Source of the DNA: Homarus americanus
Taxonomy: Eukaryota; Arthropoda; Malacostraca; Decapoda; Nephropidae
Assembly: GCF_018991925.1 (NCBI RefSeq)
Contig: NW_024726283.1
Coordinates: 1-64,000, forward strand
DNA: 64,000 nt
Reading direction: 5' to 3'
The translations under genes and the position numbers were made by a program. Below are positions 27,663 to 39,639 of the stretch, in pieces. Below the pieces are notes generated by a model. It was not told the origin of the DNA, searched no databases, and saw only the letters and a program-made list of their open reading frames with translations. How positions within the stretch are numbered: the stretch's first letter is position 1; every line of letters begins with the position of its first letter.

Positions 27663-27924
27663 CAGTGGAAAGTGGGATAAAATCATGACGAAAACAATGA
27701 CTTTCGCTTTCTTTCGTTATTCAAAAGATTTTACCGAAATCGCTTTTTGAATGGTTTTCAGTTAAAAAACTGTTGTACTCGTACTGTATTACAATATTAT
27801 TGTATCCTATCATTAGCCTTATAATCCCACAACTGAAAACCATTCGAAAAGCGATTACGGCAACATCTTTTGAACGAAAGAAAAAGTCATTGCTTTCGTC
27901 ACAATTTTATCCCACTTTCCACTG
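27663..27924. mobile_element. 262 bp near-palindromic MITE (CAGTGGAAAGTGGGATAAAA)
   Basis: Each half is about 105 bp and pairs with the other along almost its whole length, from cagtggaaagtgggataaaa to ggttttcagtt, leaving a loop of about 50 bp. TA flanks both ends. It would form a long hairpin when transcribed. Confidence 0.92.
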
Positions 27925-27996
27925 TAATACGTACATCATTTCAGCAAAAATATTACATTTCCATGTTCTCAGAAATAAATGGTAGTTTTGTTGAAA

Positions 27997-28126
27997 CGTA
28001 ATGTACAGTATTTAATATTAAAATGCAAAAATAGCTATAAAAACAATTAATACACCCGTAATGTACAGTATTTAATATTAAAATGCAAAAATAGCTATAA
28101 AAACAATTAATACACCCGTAATGTAC
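27997..28126. repeat. 60 bp perfect tandem duplication
   Basis: Two identical 60 bp units (27997-28056, 28057-28116) plus ten bases of a third (cgtaatgtac). Identity implies a very recent duplication or sequence correction between the units. Confidence 0.97.
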
Positions 28127-28129
28127 TGG

Positions 28130-28600
28130 CTGGCATCTCCACTCGTCCCTGCTCCCGCGTCCAAGGTCACCACTCACTCCCTCCACTCCCTCTTCTGCCT
28201 CCTCCACCTCCTCACCGTCACTACTGCCGACAACAAACACAAATGTTTTGTGAATAACTGCACCTCCACTTCCTATGTACAGTACTGAACTGTACTGTGC
28301 TGTGCATTTTTACAAACAATAAACATGGCAAGGAAAGCTATTAAAAAAAAAAAAAGATTAAAATTTCACTTTACTGTACCGTACCTATCCTCGGCGACAG
28401 GACGGGGGTCATCGGGCTCATCGTCACTCAATTTCATAACGGGTGGTGAAGTGGGGGCGACGGTGGATTCAGCTGCTTCCTCACTGCCACCAATGATTGA
28501 TGATGTCGTCTCTTTCTTTTCATTCTTCCATGATGTTTATGTATGGAGCAAAAACGTCATCCATCCCTCGCATGAATTTCAGGGCATGCACCATGGAGGG
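28130..28600 (-). pseudogene. Possible decayed coding remnant, unidentified
   Basis: Minus-strand pieces read an acidic Ser/Glu stretch (28130-28240, SSDGEEVEEAEEGVEG) and, at 28400-28600, FMRGMDDVFAPYINIMEE followed in another frame by SDDEPDDPRPVAE. The composition looks protein-like and resembles linker and tail regions of transposases. Frames are broken and I cannot assign a family. Confidence 0.3.
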
Positions 28601-28662
28601 TGTATGTATATTATGTATGTGCTCCATTTATATACATTATTTATTCTGCCTAGCTAGCAGCG

Positions 28663-28899
28663 TGTGGCAATGTATTTACCATGTTCCACACGCTTAATTA
28701 ATGTGCCTGGCGACATATGGAAGCTGCTAATGTATCACTTGCCACATGTCGCCTAAAAGGCTAGTTGACCCCCCAGACAGAGTAAGGAGCGCCACCTCCC
28801 TTGTGTATCTCTGTTTATCCAGTAAATAGAACCTACGAAAACTCTACAGGTGTTTGTGTTCGCTCCTGTAGATAGAACTTGATACCCAGAACATATGCA
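28663..28899 (+). mobile_element. Putative 5' LTR of the Ty3/gypsy-like element
   Basis: Starts TGTGGCAATG and ends ATATGCA, directly followed by a primer-binding-like sequence. About 237 bp long. The left border is inferred from the TG start only; no 3' LTR is present to confirm it because the element is truncated at 32487. Confidence 0.5.
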
Positions 28900-28910
28900 T
28901 GGCGCAGTGT
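28900..28910 (+). promoter_or_regulatory. Primer-binding site, tRNA-Ser type
   Basis: TGGCGCAGTG directly after the LTR end. Several insect gypsy-group elements use a site beginning TGGCGCAGT, complementary to the 3' end of tRNA-Ser (family knowledge). Confidence 0.5.
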
Positions 28911-29265
28911 GTCATTTAACTGGATCATTATACAAATGCAGTGTAAAGTTTGTGGCAAGACCGGCTTATGGACCCCTGCTCTGTGTCAACCACCGCTAAT
29001 GGCCGTCTCTTCATAGAATTTATAGCAACTTTGAGCAGTGTCAGTTACAGTAATTTCCTGTGAAGTGTATAGTGCATTGTGTGTTTAGTGCCATAACTGT
29101 GTGACCTTGTTCTAAAGGATTCCCAAGGTGTAAGGCATGTTCAGGGCATGTGGGAGGAGTAGAGTTCAGTGCAGCCTCCCCCCGCCATGCCTGGAGGGTA
29201 ACTGACGACGCGAGTCGCCGCCTCCACCCCTCCACCCCCTCACAGCGAGACACTGCCCGAGGCGC

Positions 29266-29267
29266 GT

Positions 29268-29321
<54 letters not shown>
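29266..29321. repeat. (CA)n microsatellite
   Basis: About 28 CA units within the leader between the primer-binding site and gag. Confidence 0.97.
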
Positions 29322-29323
<2 letters not shown>

Positions 29324-29472
29324 ACACTGACTGCGGCCATTCCTTTATATATATTTTATATATATAATCTACTTATCTGTGCATTTAATTAATTTTTTGT
29401 CTCAGATCTTGTTGATACGACGGGCTGACCGGTCAACACTGATTTAAGACACAGTACACAGATGAAGTAATT

Positions 29473-30867
29473 ATGTCTCGTGCCTTACGCAGTCGTGGAG
29501 CCAACGCCGGATGAGTCAGTCGGATGACAGCTCGGCAGAGATGGATGACCAGGCTGACAGGACGCTCCAGCTTCCACCACATCGCGCAGCCCTTCACCTC
29601 GATATTCAGCGTTGTCTCCAGAGATAATTGCTTTAATGAAGTTTATGAGGGATGAACGGCGTCACGACTTTGCTAAAAGACGTGTGGAGGACGAAGAAAG
29701 AAGACAAGCAGAGGCAGAGAGAGACCACCAACGGAGATTGGAAGACAGTGCACGGTTTGAAGCTTTGATATCTCGCCTCACTGTTAACCAAGCCCCTGGC
29801 TCTAACACTGCCTCGGTATCGACTGGTTCAGATACCTCATCAATGCTTCTTCACGCCCCCCAGCCCCACCTAAAGCGGCTGCTCAAACACCGCCCATCTT
29901 GAAGCCTGATGTGAATTTCCAGACTTTTCGTGAATGGCGGCGACGGTGGACTGATTATGCTACAATGGTGGATCTCCAGAGTTTGTCACAGCCTAAACAA
30001 CTTATTCAGCTGCGTATGTGCCTGTCCTTGGAAACTCAGCGTGTCTTGGAACATACGTTGCAGGTACCTCCGACCTCTTCGTTGTCTGTAGAGGAGGTAC
30101 TGGATATTCTACAACGGCACATCAAAGGGCAGCGGAATGAAGCTCTACGCAGGAGGGAATTGTTTAGCTGCAGACAGATGGAGGGCGAGACTTTTGATGC
30201 CTTTTATGTACGACTCAAGAGAGCCTCGGAAGAGGTAGATATATGCCCAGGTAACCACCAGCAGTGCGAGGAGACCCAGTTGAAGCAGGTGATCCTGATG
30301 GGTGTTAAGGACGAGGAGCTTGTCCAACGCCTCACCTCCCTCGACTCTTCCTCTTCTCTTAAGGATGTGTTGACAATATGTCGCTCCTATGAGGCTGCCA
30401 GGTGTGCCACCTCTGCCATCCGAGCTCCCCCTACAGCTGTACGCGCTGTGTCCCGGTACAAGAAGGACAAGAAGTCTACTCCAACGCCTTCGCCCACCAC
30501 GCCCACGCCCGGTTCCTTTTGTAACAACTGTGGTAAGCAGCACGGAACACAGGTGTGTCCAGCTGCTGAGTCTACCTGCAACAGTTGTGACCGTAAGGGC
30601 CACTGGTCACTCACAGTACGGTGCCCAGCCAAACGCGTCCAGTGCAATGTGTGCGGTCGTCTGGGCCACTACGACAAGTGTTGCCCTACCAACAAACCCA
30701 AGGGACAGCGTCGGCGGAAGCTTCAGCGCCCTTCCACCAGTGAGGGCCGCCCACAGTCTTCCAATCAGAAGCATGACGACCCTGGACAACGCTCGAGCCA
30801 TATTAGGAAGTGTGCTCCCCTTCGCGTCCCAGGACCAAAGTTCCCCAGCACATCAGCGTCATCGTGA
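29473..30867 (+). pseudogene. Gag-like polyprotein of a Ty3/gypsy-like element, frameshifted
   Basis: Three frames together cover a gag. The first ATG (29473) stops early. The next frame (29612-29902) is a charged, Arg/Glu-rich coiled-coil-like region. The third (29899-30867) carries a capsid-like part (FREWRRRWTDY, then an ETFDAFYVRL region) and three zinc-knuckle-like motifs near residues 205-260. The last (CNVCGRLGHYDKCC) is the canonical CCHC form; the first two have altered spacing. The gag frame overlaps pol by about 57 bp in the -1 direction. The breaks mean it is not functional as written. Confidence 0.78.
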
Positions 30868-32487
30868 CCTACGGCAGTGTGTCATCCCGTCTTCAGATGT
30901 TGCCCGACACCGGCGCTGATGCTACAGTCATCGGTCCCCAGCATTTGCAATGCTTGGGGCTCTCTCCAAGTGATCTAGGACCGCCCCCCAAGGATCTCCG
31001 CTTTATGGCAGATGGTTCACAGATGGCCCCAGCCCTAGGTTCACTCCAAGCACAGGTCACCTTTGGCAACAGGTCGTGTCAAGCCTGGATTAATGTGCAT
31101 AACGGTGTCCCGACTCCTTTGCTGTCCTACAGACATTGTCAAGAGTTGGCCATCATCTCCCAGGGCTTCCCCAAACCTATTCTCGAGGTAAAACACGCCA
31201 ACAGGGTGCACGAAGGGAGCTGCAACTACCCTGCTGTCGCCCTACCCCTGCCTCTTGCCAGTGACACCTCTCCTTCGGATGCTCGGAAGTACTTCCTGAA
31301 GGAATTCAGCGACGTTCTGGTGACCAAGTCCGCTTTGGAATCCAAGCCTCTCAAGAAAATGGTAGGTCCCCCCATGAGGATCCACTTGAGGGACGACGCG
31401 AAGCCCTTCGCTATCTACACTCCTCTACTGGTTCCCCTGGTCTTCCGCGAGGCGGTCAAACACGAGCTGGACTCCATGGTCGCCCAAGAAATTATTGCAC
31501 CAGCCGGTGATGACCCGTCTCCATGGTGTCACCCTATGGTAGTCGTCGCAAAACCCAAAGGTGGTGTTCGGTTCCCCACTGTCCTCTCCAAGCTCAACAG
31601 CCAGGTGTCTCGTCCTGCGCACCCTTCTCTCACGCCCTTTGCAGCTATACACAGTGTGAACCCGAAGGCACGCTTCTTCACGACGATGGACGCCCTGTGT
31701 GGATACTGGCAGATAGAGCTTGCCGAAGAAGACCGACCACTTACAACTTTCATCACCCCGCATGGACGTTACAGTTATTGCCGTGGCCCCATGGGATTCG
31801 CCGCTACAGGAGATGCTTTCTGCCTTCGAGGTGATATGGCTCTACAAGGTCTGGCAAACTGCATGAAAGTGGTCGACGACATACTCGTGTACAATGAGGA
31901 TTACATGGACCACCTCTGCCGTATCTACGAGGTACTCAACAGATGCCGGAAGCACGGCATCACCCTAATTGCCGACAAGTTTGTTCTGGCCAGCTCTTCA
32001 GTGGACTTTTGTGGGTACACCCTCTCAGGGAATGGTATTGCAGCTGACCCGGAGAAGGTCCGCGCCATCACGGATTTTCCCACCCCTGCTAACCTCACCG
32101 ACTTGAGATCCTTCATCGGTCTCGTCAACCAGTTAGCAGAGTTTTCGCCGGACATCTTCGCAGCTGCCCAACCACTTCGCCCCCTGATGAGCCCCAAGAG
32201 GACATTCCTGTGGACCCCCGACCACGACAAGGCCTTACAGCAAGTGAAACAGGCCCTGTCTAGTCCACCTGTCCTCGCCACGGCCTTGCCGACGGTTCTG
32301 CAGACAGATGCCTCACGCTTGTACGGCATGGGATACGCCCTATTGCAGGATCACGGTGGAGGGCAGTTCCGGCTCGTCCAGTGCGGCTCGCGTTTCCTCT
32401 CTGACACCGAGATGCGCTATGCCACTATTGAGTTGGAGCTGTTGGCTGTGGTTTGGGCGATGTCCAAGTGCAGGTTTTACTTCATAG
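30810..32487 (+). pseudogene. Pol (protease, reverse transcriptase, part of RNase H), Ty3/gypsy-like, 3' truncated
   Basis: One open frame from the gag overlap to 32487. In order: a retroviral-type aspartic protease with [14 protein letters not shown] with [16 protein letters not shown], the GPMGFAA region and the catalytic VVDDILVY; the [11 protein letters not shown] and [12 protein letters not shown] connection; and RNase H with LQTDAS and later [14 protein letters not shown]. Similarity stops at about codon 560, where the frame runs into a Tigger gene on the other strand. The rest of RNase H, integrase and the 3' LTR are missing. The -1 overlap with gag fits frameshift expression in this group. 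Confidence 0.87.
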
Positions 32488-33112
32488 GCCTGTTAAACAC
32501 CTGGTCGTTGGTGTACTGTCCTTCCTCCATAATCTCACGTAAAAACGGAGGAAATTCCCTAGCCGCAACACGGTCAGCACTAGCTTCTTCACCACCAATG
32601 TTGATATTGGTGATCTTGTTTCTCTTCTTAAACCTCTGTAACCACCCAGAGGAAGCATTGAAGGGTTTGGGCTCTGTAATTCCCATCTTTCGTGACACTG
32701 CAGCATACAGTTCACGTGCGTACTCCTTAACTGAGCGCGTGTCCACCGCCATGTTCCGTCGCGCCTGACGCACCAAGTAGCTCACAAGTAATTTTTCTGT
32801 CTTGAAAAGCACCTGGTTTTGGCGATACTTGATCATAGAAGCACCTGTAGACTTTGAGATGTTCATGTGCTCCTTTATCTTGGCTGCATCCTTCTTAATT
32901 GTCCTGATTGTAGACTCGTTAACACCATGCTGGCGCGTGAGATCAACCTGTCTTGTTCCTTTCTCCAACTCTTGTATGATCTTATACTTAATTTCGTAGC
33001 TTAAGGAACTCCGTGTCTTCTTTGGCTTAGGGCGGCCAGGTCCAGGTAAGGAAAGGTTTCTCTCTGGGGGCGGTGGTCCGGCGGAAGCCATTTTACAGAA
33101 CAATGGATTCAC
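32488..33112 (-). CDS. Tigger transposase N-terminal half (truncated)
   Basis: An unbroken frame from ATG at 33112. A proline-rich leader ([20 protein letters not shown]) precedes a Psq/CENP-B-like helix-turn-helix ([32 protein letters not shown]), then the second DNA-binding domain ([50 protein letters not shown]). The homology ends at DQVFN, immediately before the position of the first catalytic Asp, so only DNA binding could survive. No stop or shift interrupts about 205 codons. The last four codons come from the neighbouring retroelement. Confidence 0.82.
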
Positions 33113-33516
33113 GTATACACGATGTGGCCTGGAGGGATGAAACTGCCGTGGCTAGGTCAAGCGTCGACTTTCTTCCCTCCCGTGCCGCGGGTGGACATGT
33201 CATATTACTTTAAACCAATCACAGCTAGCAGCGGAGGGAGGTAAGGATGCATGGCGCAATTACAGTCCGATACGTCATATGACGTCACTGATAACTCGAC
33301 AAAGACACACACTGCGCAACCTACGTGCGCCGCTTACACAACATGGCAGATGGCGGGAGAGATGGCAGGAGGTTTGGATCCAAAAATGGCGTGGCTCGCC
33401 AGCCACTCTCCGCGTAAAGGGGTACACGCACCGCGGAAAGTGAGCATTCCGGTTTCGCCAGGGTACCTCGTAAACGTGGAAACGCGTAAAGTGGGACCAC
33501 GTAAAGCGAGGGTTGA

Positions 33517-33519
<3 letters not shown>
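32488..33519 (-). mobile_element. Truncated Tigger, TCAACCCTCGCTTTACG terminus
   Basis: The right terminus reads gtaaagcgagggttgactg. The gene runs leftward from 33112 and stops at 32488, where the retroelement pol begins on the opposite strand. Only one terminus remains. This terminus is the coding relative of the non-autonomous element at 2831-3977. Confidence 0.85.

Positions 33520-33522
<3 letters not shown>

Positions 33523-33554
<32 letters not shown>
33523..33554. repeat. (TA)n microsatellite, short
   Basis: Begins 3 bp after the ACTG end of the truncated Tigger. A second tract of similar length is at 33640-33671. Confidence 0.95.
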
Positions 33555-33556
<2 letters not shown>

Positions 33557-33634
33557 ACATATATCCACAGTCATGTGCCGGTTAACGTCCGACCGAACCA
33601 TGTCCGATCGCATATACATCGTGTCTAAAAAAAA

Positions 33635-33674
<40 letters not shown>

Positions 33675-33790
33675 ACATATATCCACAGTCATGTGCCGGT
33701 TAACGTCCGACCGAACCATGTCCGATCGCATATACATCCGTGGGCCCCCAAAAAAAAAACAACGTGACACCTGCTGGACTACCACTCCAC
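33554..33790 (+). repeat. 118 bp direct duplication of a transposon terminus
   Basis: The segment atccacatatatccacag... with cagtcatgtgccggttaacg occurs at 33568 and again at 33686, including part of the TA tract. The copies are identical until about 33618/33736. Confidence 0.92.
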
Positions 33791-36700
33791 GACCCCCCTG
33801 ACGGAGACATGATAATCCTCCCCATACTGGTCAGATATTATGTGTTAAAGAAATATGCTTCCTGACTTAGGCTTTATTAAGCATTTGCTTTCAGGTGAAA
33901 TGTTAACCTACATCTATTGAGGATAAAATCTTTCATCTACAAATTGACAATAACACATTTGCTGTAATCAGACATATGTACTTGCCTCAACAATTGCAAC
34001 CCCAGTTGCAATTGGGGTTGCAATTTCAAATTCTGTGGCATTACTAAAAATAGTAAAGTTTCTTGTGCACTCTAAGATTAAGAGAGAAAACGGAGGACTC
34101 AGGCGTTGTGATGTGAGAGAAAATGGACTCGTATGACGGGGGACCAAATAAAAAAGCATAGCTACATGTTTTGTGGACTACAGTATTAAGCGTACCCTTT
34201 TCATCACTTTGTAATAAACCTAGCCATGCCTATGTGTGTATATGATATTTACCATAACATTATATATATATTCAGTGGGTCTAAATGGTCGTAAAATGGG
34301 AAACTTGGGGTTGGGTCTTGGGTGCCTGAACCATAGGTTCTGTACTTTCGTTATGGCGGGGTCCCAATTAGGCGCGATAACCAAGGGATGACTGTACTGT
34401 ACTGTATATACTTGTGACACTGGCCAGTTGCTTCTGGTGTTATGGTACAGGGGTACCAAGTGACAGCACTAGGATCCCGCTTCCTCTATCAAGGAATAAA
34501 CAATTAAAATTGAAATTGAAAAAAAAACATTCAAATAATGTGAAGTAGCGTACCAAATGGCCTTAGAGTGGGCATAGTCACGTTTGCGTCACGTATGCAT
34601 CGCGTATTCTTATCGATTGTGCTGCCAGGCGTATAACGATACAGTACAGTAACTATGTATCCATAATATGTTTTGATAGATATAAGAAATGCCTATGTTA
34701 CTGTTTCTGTTTTTTGTCTATTGTAGTGTACAGTACATTACTTTTAATTTGATTTCTTTACTTACAAAATAAAAAGTTTACAAACTGTATAACAGTTTAG
34801 GCTTTGTTTTTGCTCTCGGCAGCGTCGCATCATCATCGTCCATTCCTCATTACCTCCGCGTATCGTGAACGTTAATATTCCATTGTCTTCATTTGATTTT
34901 ATTAAAATCAATCCACCCTAAAGTTAATTATGGGTCCCAAACGCAGCTCAACCAGCCCTAGTGGTAGCAGCAGCAAGAAACAACACAAGAGCATTAATTT
35001 GGAGGAGAAGCAGAAAATAATAAGACAGCGTGACGGCGGTAAATCTGTGAATGATATTGCACGTGATTTCGGCATGTCACTATGATCACGACGATAATGA
35101 AAAACAGAGAGAAGATTCTTGAAAAGGATCGGCTTCACTGAAGGCAACAAGATTGACCAAGTTTCGAGAGGGGCCGATATCAAATATGGAAAAGATGCTG
35201 ATGACCTGGATTGAAGACCAGACTCAAAATCGAGTCCCACTCAGCACGCTAACCATCACGGCCAAAGCAAAAAGTTTGTTCGAGATGTTGAAGCAACAAG
35301 CAGGAGCCGACTACAACAGAGAGTTTTTCGCAAGCTCTGGCTTGTTTAAGCGCTTTAAACATCGCTATGGGCTGCATAACGTCAAGGTCAGCGGCGAGTC
35401 GGCGAGCGCGGATTCTGCAGGTGCTGCGGAATTCATCGAAACCTTGGACAACCTTATCGTCGAGGGAGGATATTTGCCCCAGCAAATAATTAATATGGTC
35501 GAAACCTCGGTGTTTTGGAAGAGGATGCCCGAAAGGTCATTCATACACAAGGAGGCCAAGTCGATGCCAGGCTTTAAGGCATTCAAGGATCGAGTGACTG
35601 TTATGTTGGGCGGGAGTGTTACCGGATTCAAGTTGAAACCTTTTGTGGTGTGGCATAGTAAAAACCCCAGGGCTTTTAAAAAAGTCAACAAACTTACGTT
35701 ACCAGTGTATTATAGAGCCAACCAAAAGTCATGGATGATGCAAGCATTGTTCCAGGATGCTCTTCTCAACTGCTATGCTAGTGACCTTGAAAAATACTGC
35801 AAAGAAGAAGGGATAGAGTTCAAAATTTTGTTAATTTTGGACAATGCTCCAGGTCACCCCCCCCTTCATTGGTGACCTCCACCCCAACATCAAAGTGGTT
35901 TTCCTGCTGCCGAATACCACCTCTTTGATTCAGCCTATGGATCAAGGGGCTATTGCAGCTTTCAAGTCCTACTACCTCAGGAGGACCTTTGCAATGGCTA
36001 TTTCTGCAACGGATGATGGCGAGAAGACACTGAGGGAGTTTTGGAGAGAATACAACATATTCCACTGCATCAAGAACATTGCTTGGGCCTGGGATGATGT
36101 CACAAAACAATGTTTGAACGGAGTGTGGAAAAAATATTGAAGAGATTTGTGAACGATTTCAGGGGTTTTGAGACGATCACAGAACTCGAGAAAATTACTA
36201 ACAATCTTGTGAACTTGGCAAACGAGCTGAACCTCGGCGTGGACGACAACGATATAGAAGAACTGCTAGACATTGTTCCTGAAGAATTAACCAACGAAGA
36301 GTTGTTAGAGTTACAGGAACATCAAATAGCTGAAGAAGAGGCAAGGGAAAAGGAAAGCGAGGAGGAGGTGGAGGAGATACCGAAGAAGTTCACTGTAAAG
36401 AGGTTATCTAAGTTCTTCGCCAGCCTTAACACTCTGCTGAAAAGTGCCGAAGAGATGGACCCCAACACTGAACGCTTCTCACTCATAGAGAGGAATGCAC
36501 ATACAGTGTTTGCCGCATATCGTCAAATCTACGAGGAGAAGAAAAAGCTGACAAAACAAACAACGCTCGACACTTTCATCAAAAAAACAAGTCATCCCCA
36601 CGACGAACCTCAGCCAGGCCCTTCACACGCTACAGATGATATCGTCATTGAAGCTGCAACTGAGGAACCTGTGTATCAAATTGATAGCAGTGACAGTGAT

Positions 36701-38737
36701 GTTGATGATCCAGGAATGGCTTAAATTGTGTAATGTATATGTAAATTGTATACTGTACTTAAGTTAAATAAGTGAAATGTAAAATTTAATTTTCAAAGTA
36801 AAACGTAAGAAAAGTCCATCAGATTTAAGGATACGATACTGCATTTACTTCTCAATCAGTGAACAGTGTAGTGTTTAATTTTACTATACTGTACTGTACC
36901 TGTTTTACTGTATGTATATTATACTGTACCTGTATTTTTTTTACTTCAATATATTAGCAATTGTAGACATTTTGTTATTATATTAGCCTTCCTAACCTCC
37001 GTGTTTCATTAGTTGTGTACGTTATCTAGTGAATTTAGTCAATATTGTACAGTAACAATGGACCTAAGTGCAAACCTGTATTGTACATGTACTAAATGAT
37101 TACGGTACTAAAATTGTTATGTCTATTGCAAATACCTGTATAGCTTGTTTATACTGGTATTCAAAAAAATTACTATCTTACAAGAATCCAAGCTATGTAA
37201 GTTATATTCACCCAGGCTGTTTGGGTGGCAAATTATGAGAAGAGCTTAGTCACTCTTAAGTAATGATAAATAAACACACAGGCCTTCAACGCCAACTGTC
37301 AAATCTTTTCTCAAATAAATAAAGACACTGTCACCTCACCTCACGCTCGGCTGGCTACCTCCCTCCCTGTGTTCCTAGACAAAAGATTGGTGATTTCTTT
37401 ATGTTTATTTTATATAATATCTCAGACTAAAGTTAGGATAATATAATTTGCATTGCTGAAATCCTGCAAGACAGAGATTAATTTGAATATAAGCATCATA
37501 TATTTTGCTCAAGATATAAAAAATGTAGTACATTAGTGTACAATACTGTAGTACATTTTATAAAAAAAATTTCTACTGTATTTTTGAGTAGATTTACATA
37601 AATTTCTTCATTTATTTTCATACATTTACAGAAATACTGTAAATGACTTTAGTGCAAAGCTGGAGTGCACATGCACTAATTTGATTACGGTACTAAAATT
37701 CTTATGTCCAGTGCGAATTACAACATGTTTATATTCAAATAAATCGGTTTCTTACAAGAATCCCAGCTATGTTAATTATATTCTCCTAGGTCATATCACT
37801 GGCATTTTAAAATGAGAGAAGCTTAGTAGGACTGTTAAATAAACACACAGAGACCTTCGCCTCAAACTTATCACCTCAACCCCCCCACCCCCCCAAACCC
37901 TCGCTGGGTGGCGTGGCTGTATCCATCAGTCCCCCCCCCCTCCCCCCAGCCAGGCTTTTAGGCTTACAGTTTTTATCTTATATAATATCTCAGACTAAAG
38001 TTAGGAGATTATAATTTGCATTGCTGGAATCCTTGCAAAACAGCCAATAATTTGAATATAAACGTCATATATTTTGCTCAAGAGATAAAAATTGTTGTAC
38101 ATTAGTGTACAGTACTGTAGTGCATTTTATAAAAAAGTTTTTCAACTGTATTTTTGGGTAGATTTACATAGATTTCTTAGTGCAAAGCTGGAGTGCACAT
38201 GTACTAATTTGATTACGGTACTAAAATTGTTTTGTCTAGTGCAAATTATAGCATGTTTATATTCAAATTAATCAGTATCTTACAAGAATCCCAACAATGT
38301 TAATTATATTCACCCAGGTCATGTCACTGGCTTTTTATAAGAGAGAAGCTTAGTCACTTAAGAACTGATAAATATACAGGTACACGCGTTAGACCTTGCT
38401 CCGGTGCCAATTGTCAAATGTACTACCTCCCCTCCCCCCAAGCCCCCTCGCTCGCTCCCTCCCTCCCTCTCCCCCAACTGCCCAGCGTTGCTGGAATCCT
38501 TGTAAAACAGTGAATAATTTTAATATAAACGTCATATATTTTGCACAAGAGATAAAAATTAATCACCTGTATCACATTACAGTAGTGATTTAAGAGTAAA
38601 AGTGTATATGTACGTATATAGTATTCCACATACACATAAGTATAAATAAAAAGTTTATGTGATGATCGTACAACATCCATTTCGGTTAACGTCACGTTTT
38701 CAAGAACGTATCTAGGACGTTAACCAGCGCATGACTG
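33686..38737 (+). mobile_element. 5 kb Tigger transposon, CAGTCATGTGCCGGTTAACG terminus
   Basis: Left end cagtcatgtgccggttaacg, right end acgttaaccagcgcatgact followed by G and TA. It contains a decayed transposase (34930-36724), a block ending ggcgcgataaccaagggatg...actg (about 33900-34395) that may be a nested MITE, and three diverged hairpin units with C-rich spacers (37150-38580). An inverted transposase-less version is at 42925-44703. Confidence 0.82.
34930..36724 (+). pseudogene. Tigger transposase, multiply broken, first catalytic Asp lost
   Basis: The start MGPKRSSTSPSGSSSKKQHK leads into a helix-turn-helix (INLEEKQKIIRQRDGGKSV, DIARDFGMS) ended by a stop at 35083. The frame resumes near 35153 with the second DNA-binding domain. 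In the DDE domain the first motif reads NMVETSVFWKR where the family has N-x-D-E-T, an Asp to Val change. The second Asp (LILDNAPGH) and third (QPMDQGA) remain. A C-run near 35862 and a site near 36115 shift the frame. The long acidic tail ends DSSDSDVDDPGMA. At least four lesions plus the active-site change make it inactive. Confidence 0.87.
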
Positions 38738-38739
38738 TA

Positions 38740-39028
38740 GTGAAAAGGAGTGATAACATGCACTGGTGTTGCCAAGCGTCCCTCAACAGTTGATCTTTAA
38801 CTCGCCACCACGCAGACACACAAATGTTCATCAGTTAACCACATAAAAATTTGTCATACAATAAGACCCCACTCTGGATGCTTGCTGTCTTAATTCCCAT
38901 GTTAGCGGTGTGTGGGTCGTGTTAGGGTGTGTGGGTGATGTTGGTATGTGTGGATGGTGTTGGGCTATTAATTGATGAATAATAAATAAGCAATATTGTA
39001 GTGTCAATGACAGTCGTTTGATGACTTA
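38740..39028. repeat. Dispersed repeat shared with 22040-22310
   Basis: tgttgccaagcgtccctcaa..., the ccaccacgcag block and a diverged GT-rich minisatellite match 22050-22310. No gene. Confidence 0.6.
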
Positions 39029-39425
39029 GCACATACAGTAAAACCTTATTAAGGTGGACCCCACTAAGGCCGCCATTGCTTAAGCCAGACAAAATTATTT
39101 TCCTAAAAATAATACAAAAATTAAAATAATAAAAATAAAAAAAAATTAGAACAAAATTTGTCCTCCGGTGACATTTCTGCAAAACTTCAAGGGACCAAGG
39201 TATCAGCATGTGGGACACAGGTGCCCAAGAGTTATCAAGTGTTATTTGTGGGAATATTATTTCATTCACTCTAGTGATGATACAATGTTTCTTATTATGT
39301 TATCATAGGTAAATGCATTGTTTATATAATTTGTTTATCACTGTGCCCATCACCGTTTTCAAATTAGACTTCAAGATATGTATTTCTCTCATATGTATTT
39401 TGATCATACACCTGGCAACGGGAGC
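39029..39425 (+). repeat. Dispersed repeat shared with 13431-13900
   Basis: Begins with a TIR-like cagtaaaaccttattaaggt; 39180-39420 aligns with 13560-13820. The opposite terminus is not resolved. 39425-39640 is unassigned. Confidence 0.6.
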
Positions 39426-39639
39426 CTGGGAGCGAGTGAGTGTACATGAAGAAAGTTAGGTATATCTACCCGAAAATACGAGTTGAAAAACAACCATAAC
39501 ACCAGAGCTTAGCCCAGTAGCCTGGTGGTTACAGTGATGAGTTTATCCTGGCTACAATGCCATGATTAATCACTATTAAACACTATTATATCAGTAAACA
39601 CAATTAATAACAGTAAATCCAGTGAAATATGGCAGGGAG

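Noticed and set aside
30145..30647. Long minus-strand frames opposite gag
   Set aside because: Shadow frames of the gag zinc-knuckle coding strand; no motif of their own.
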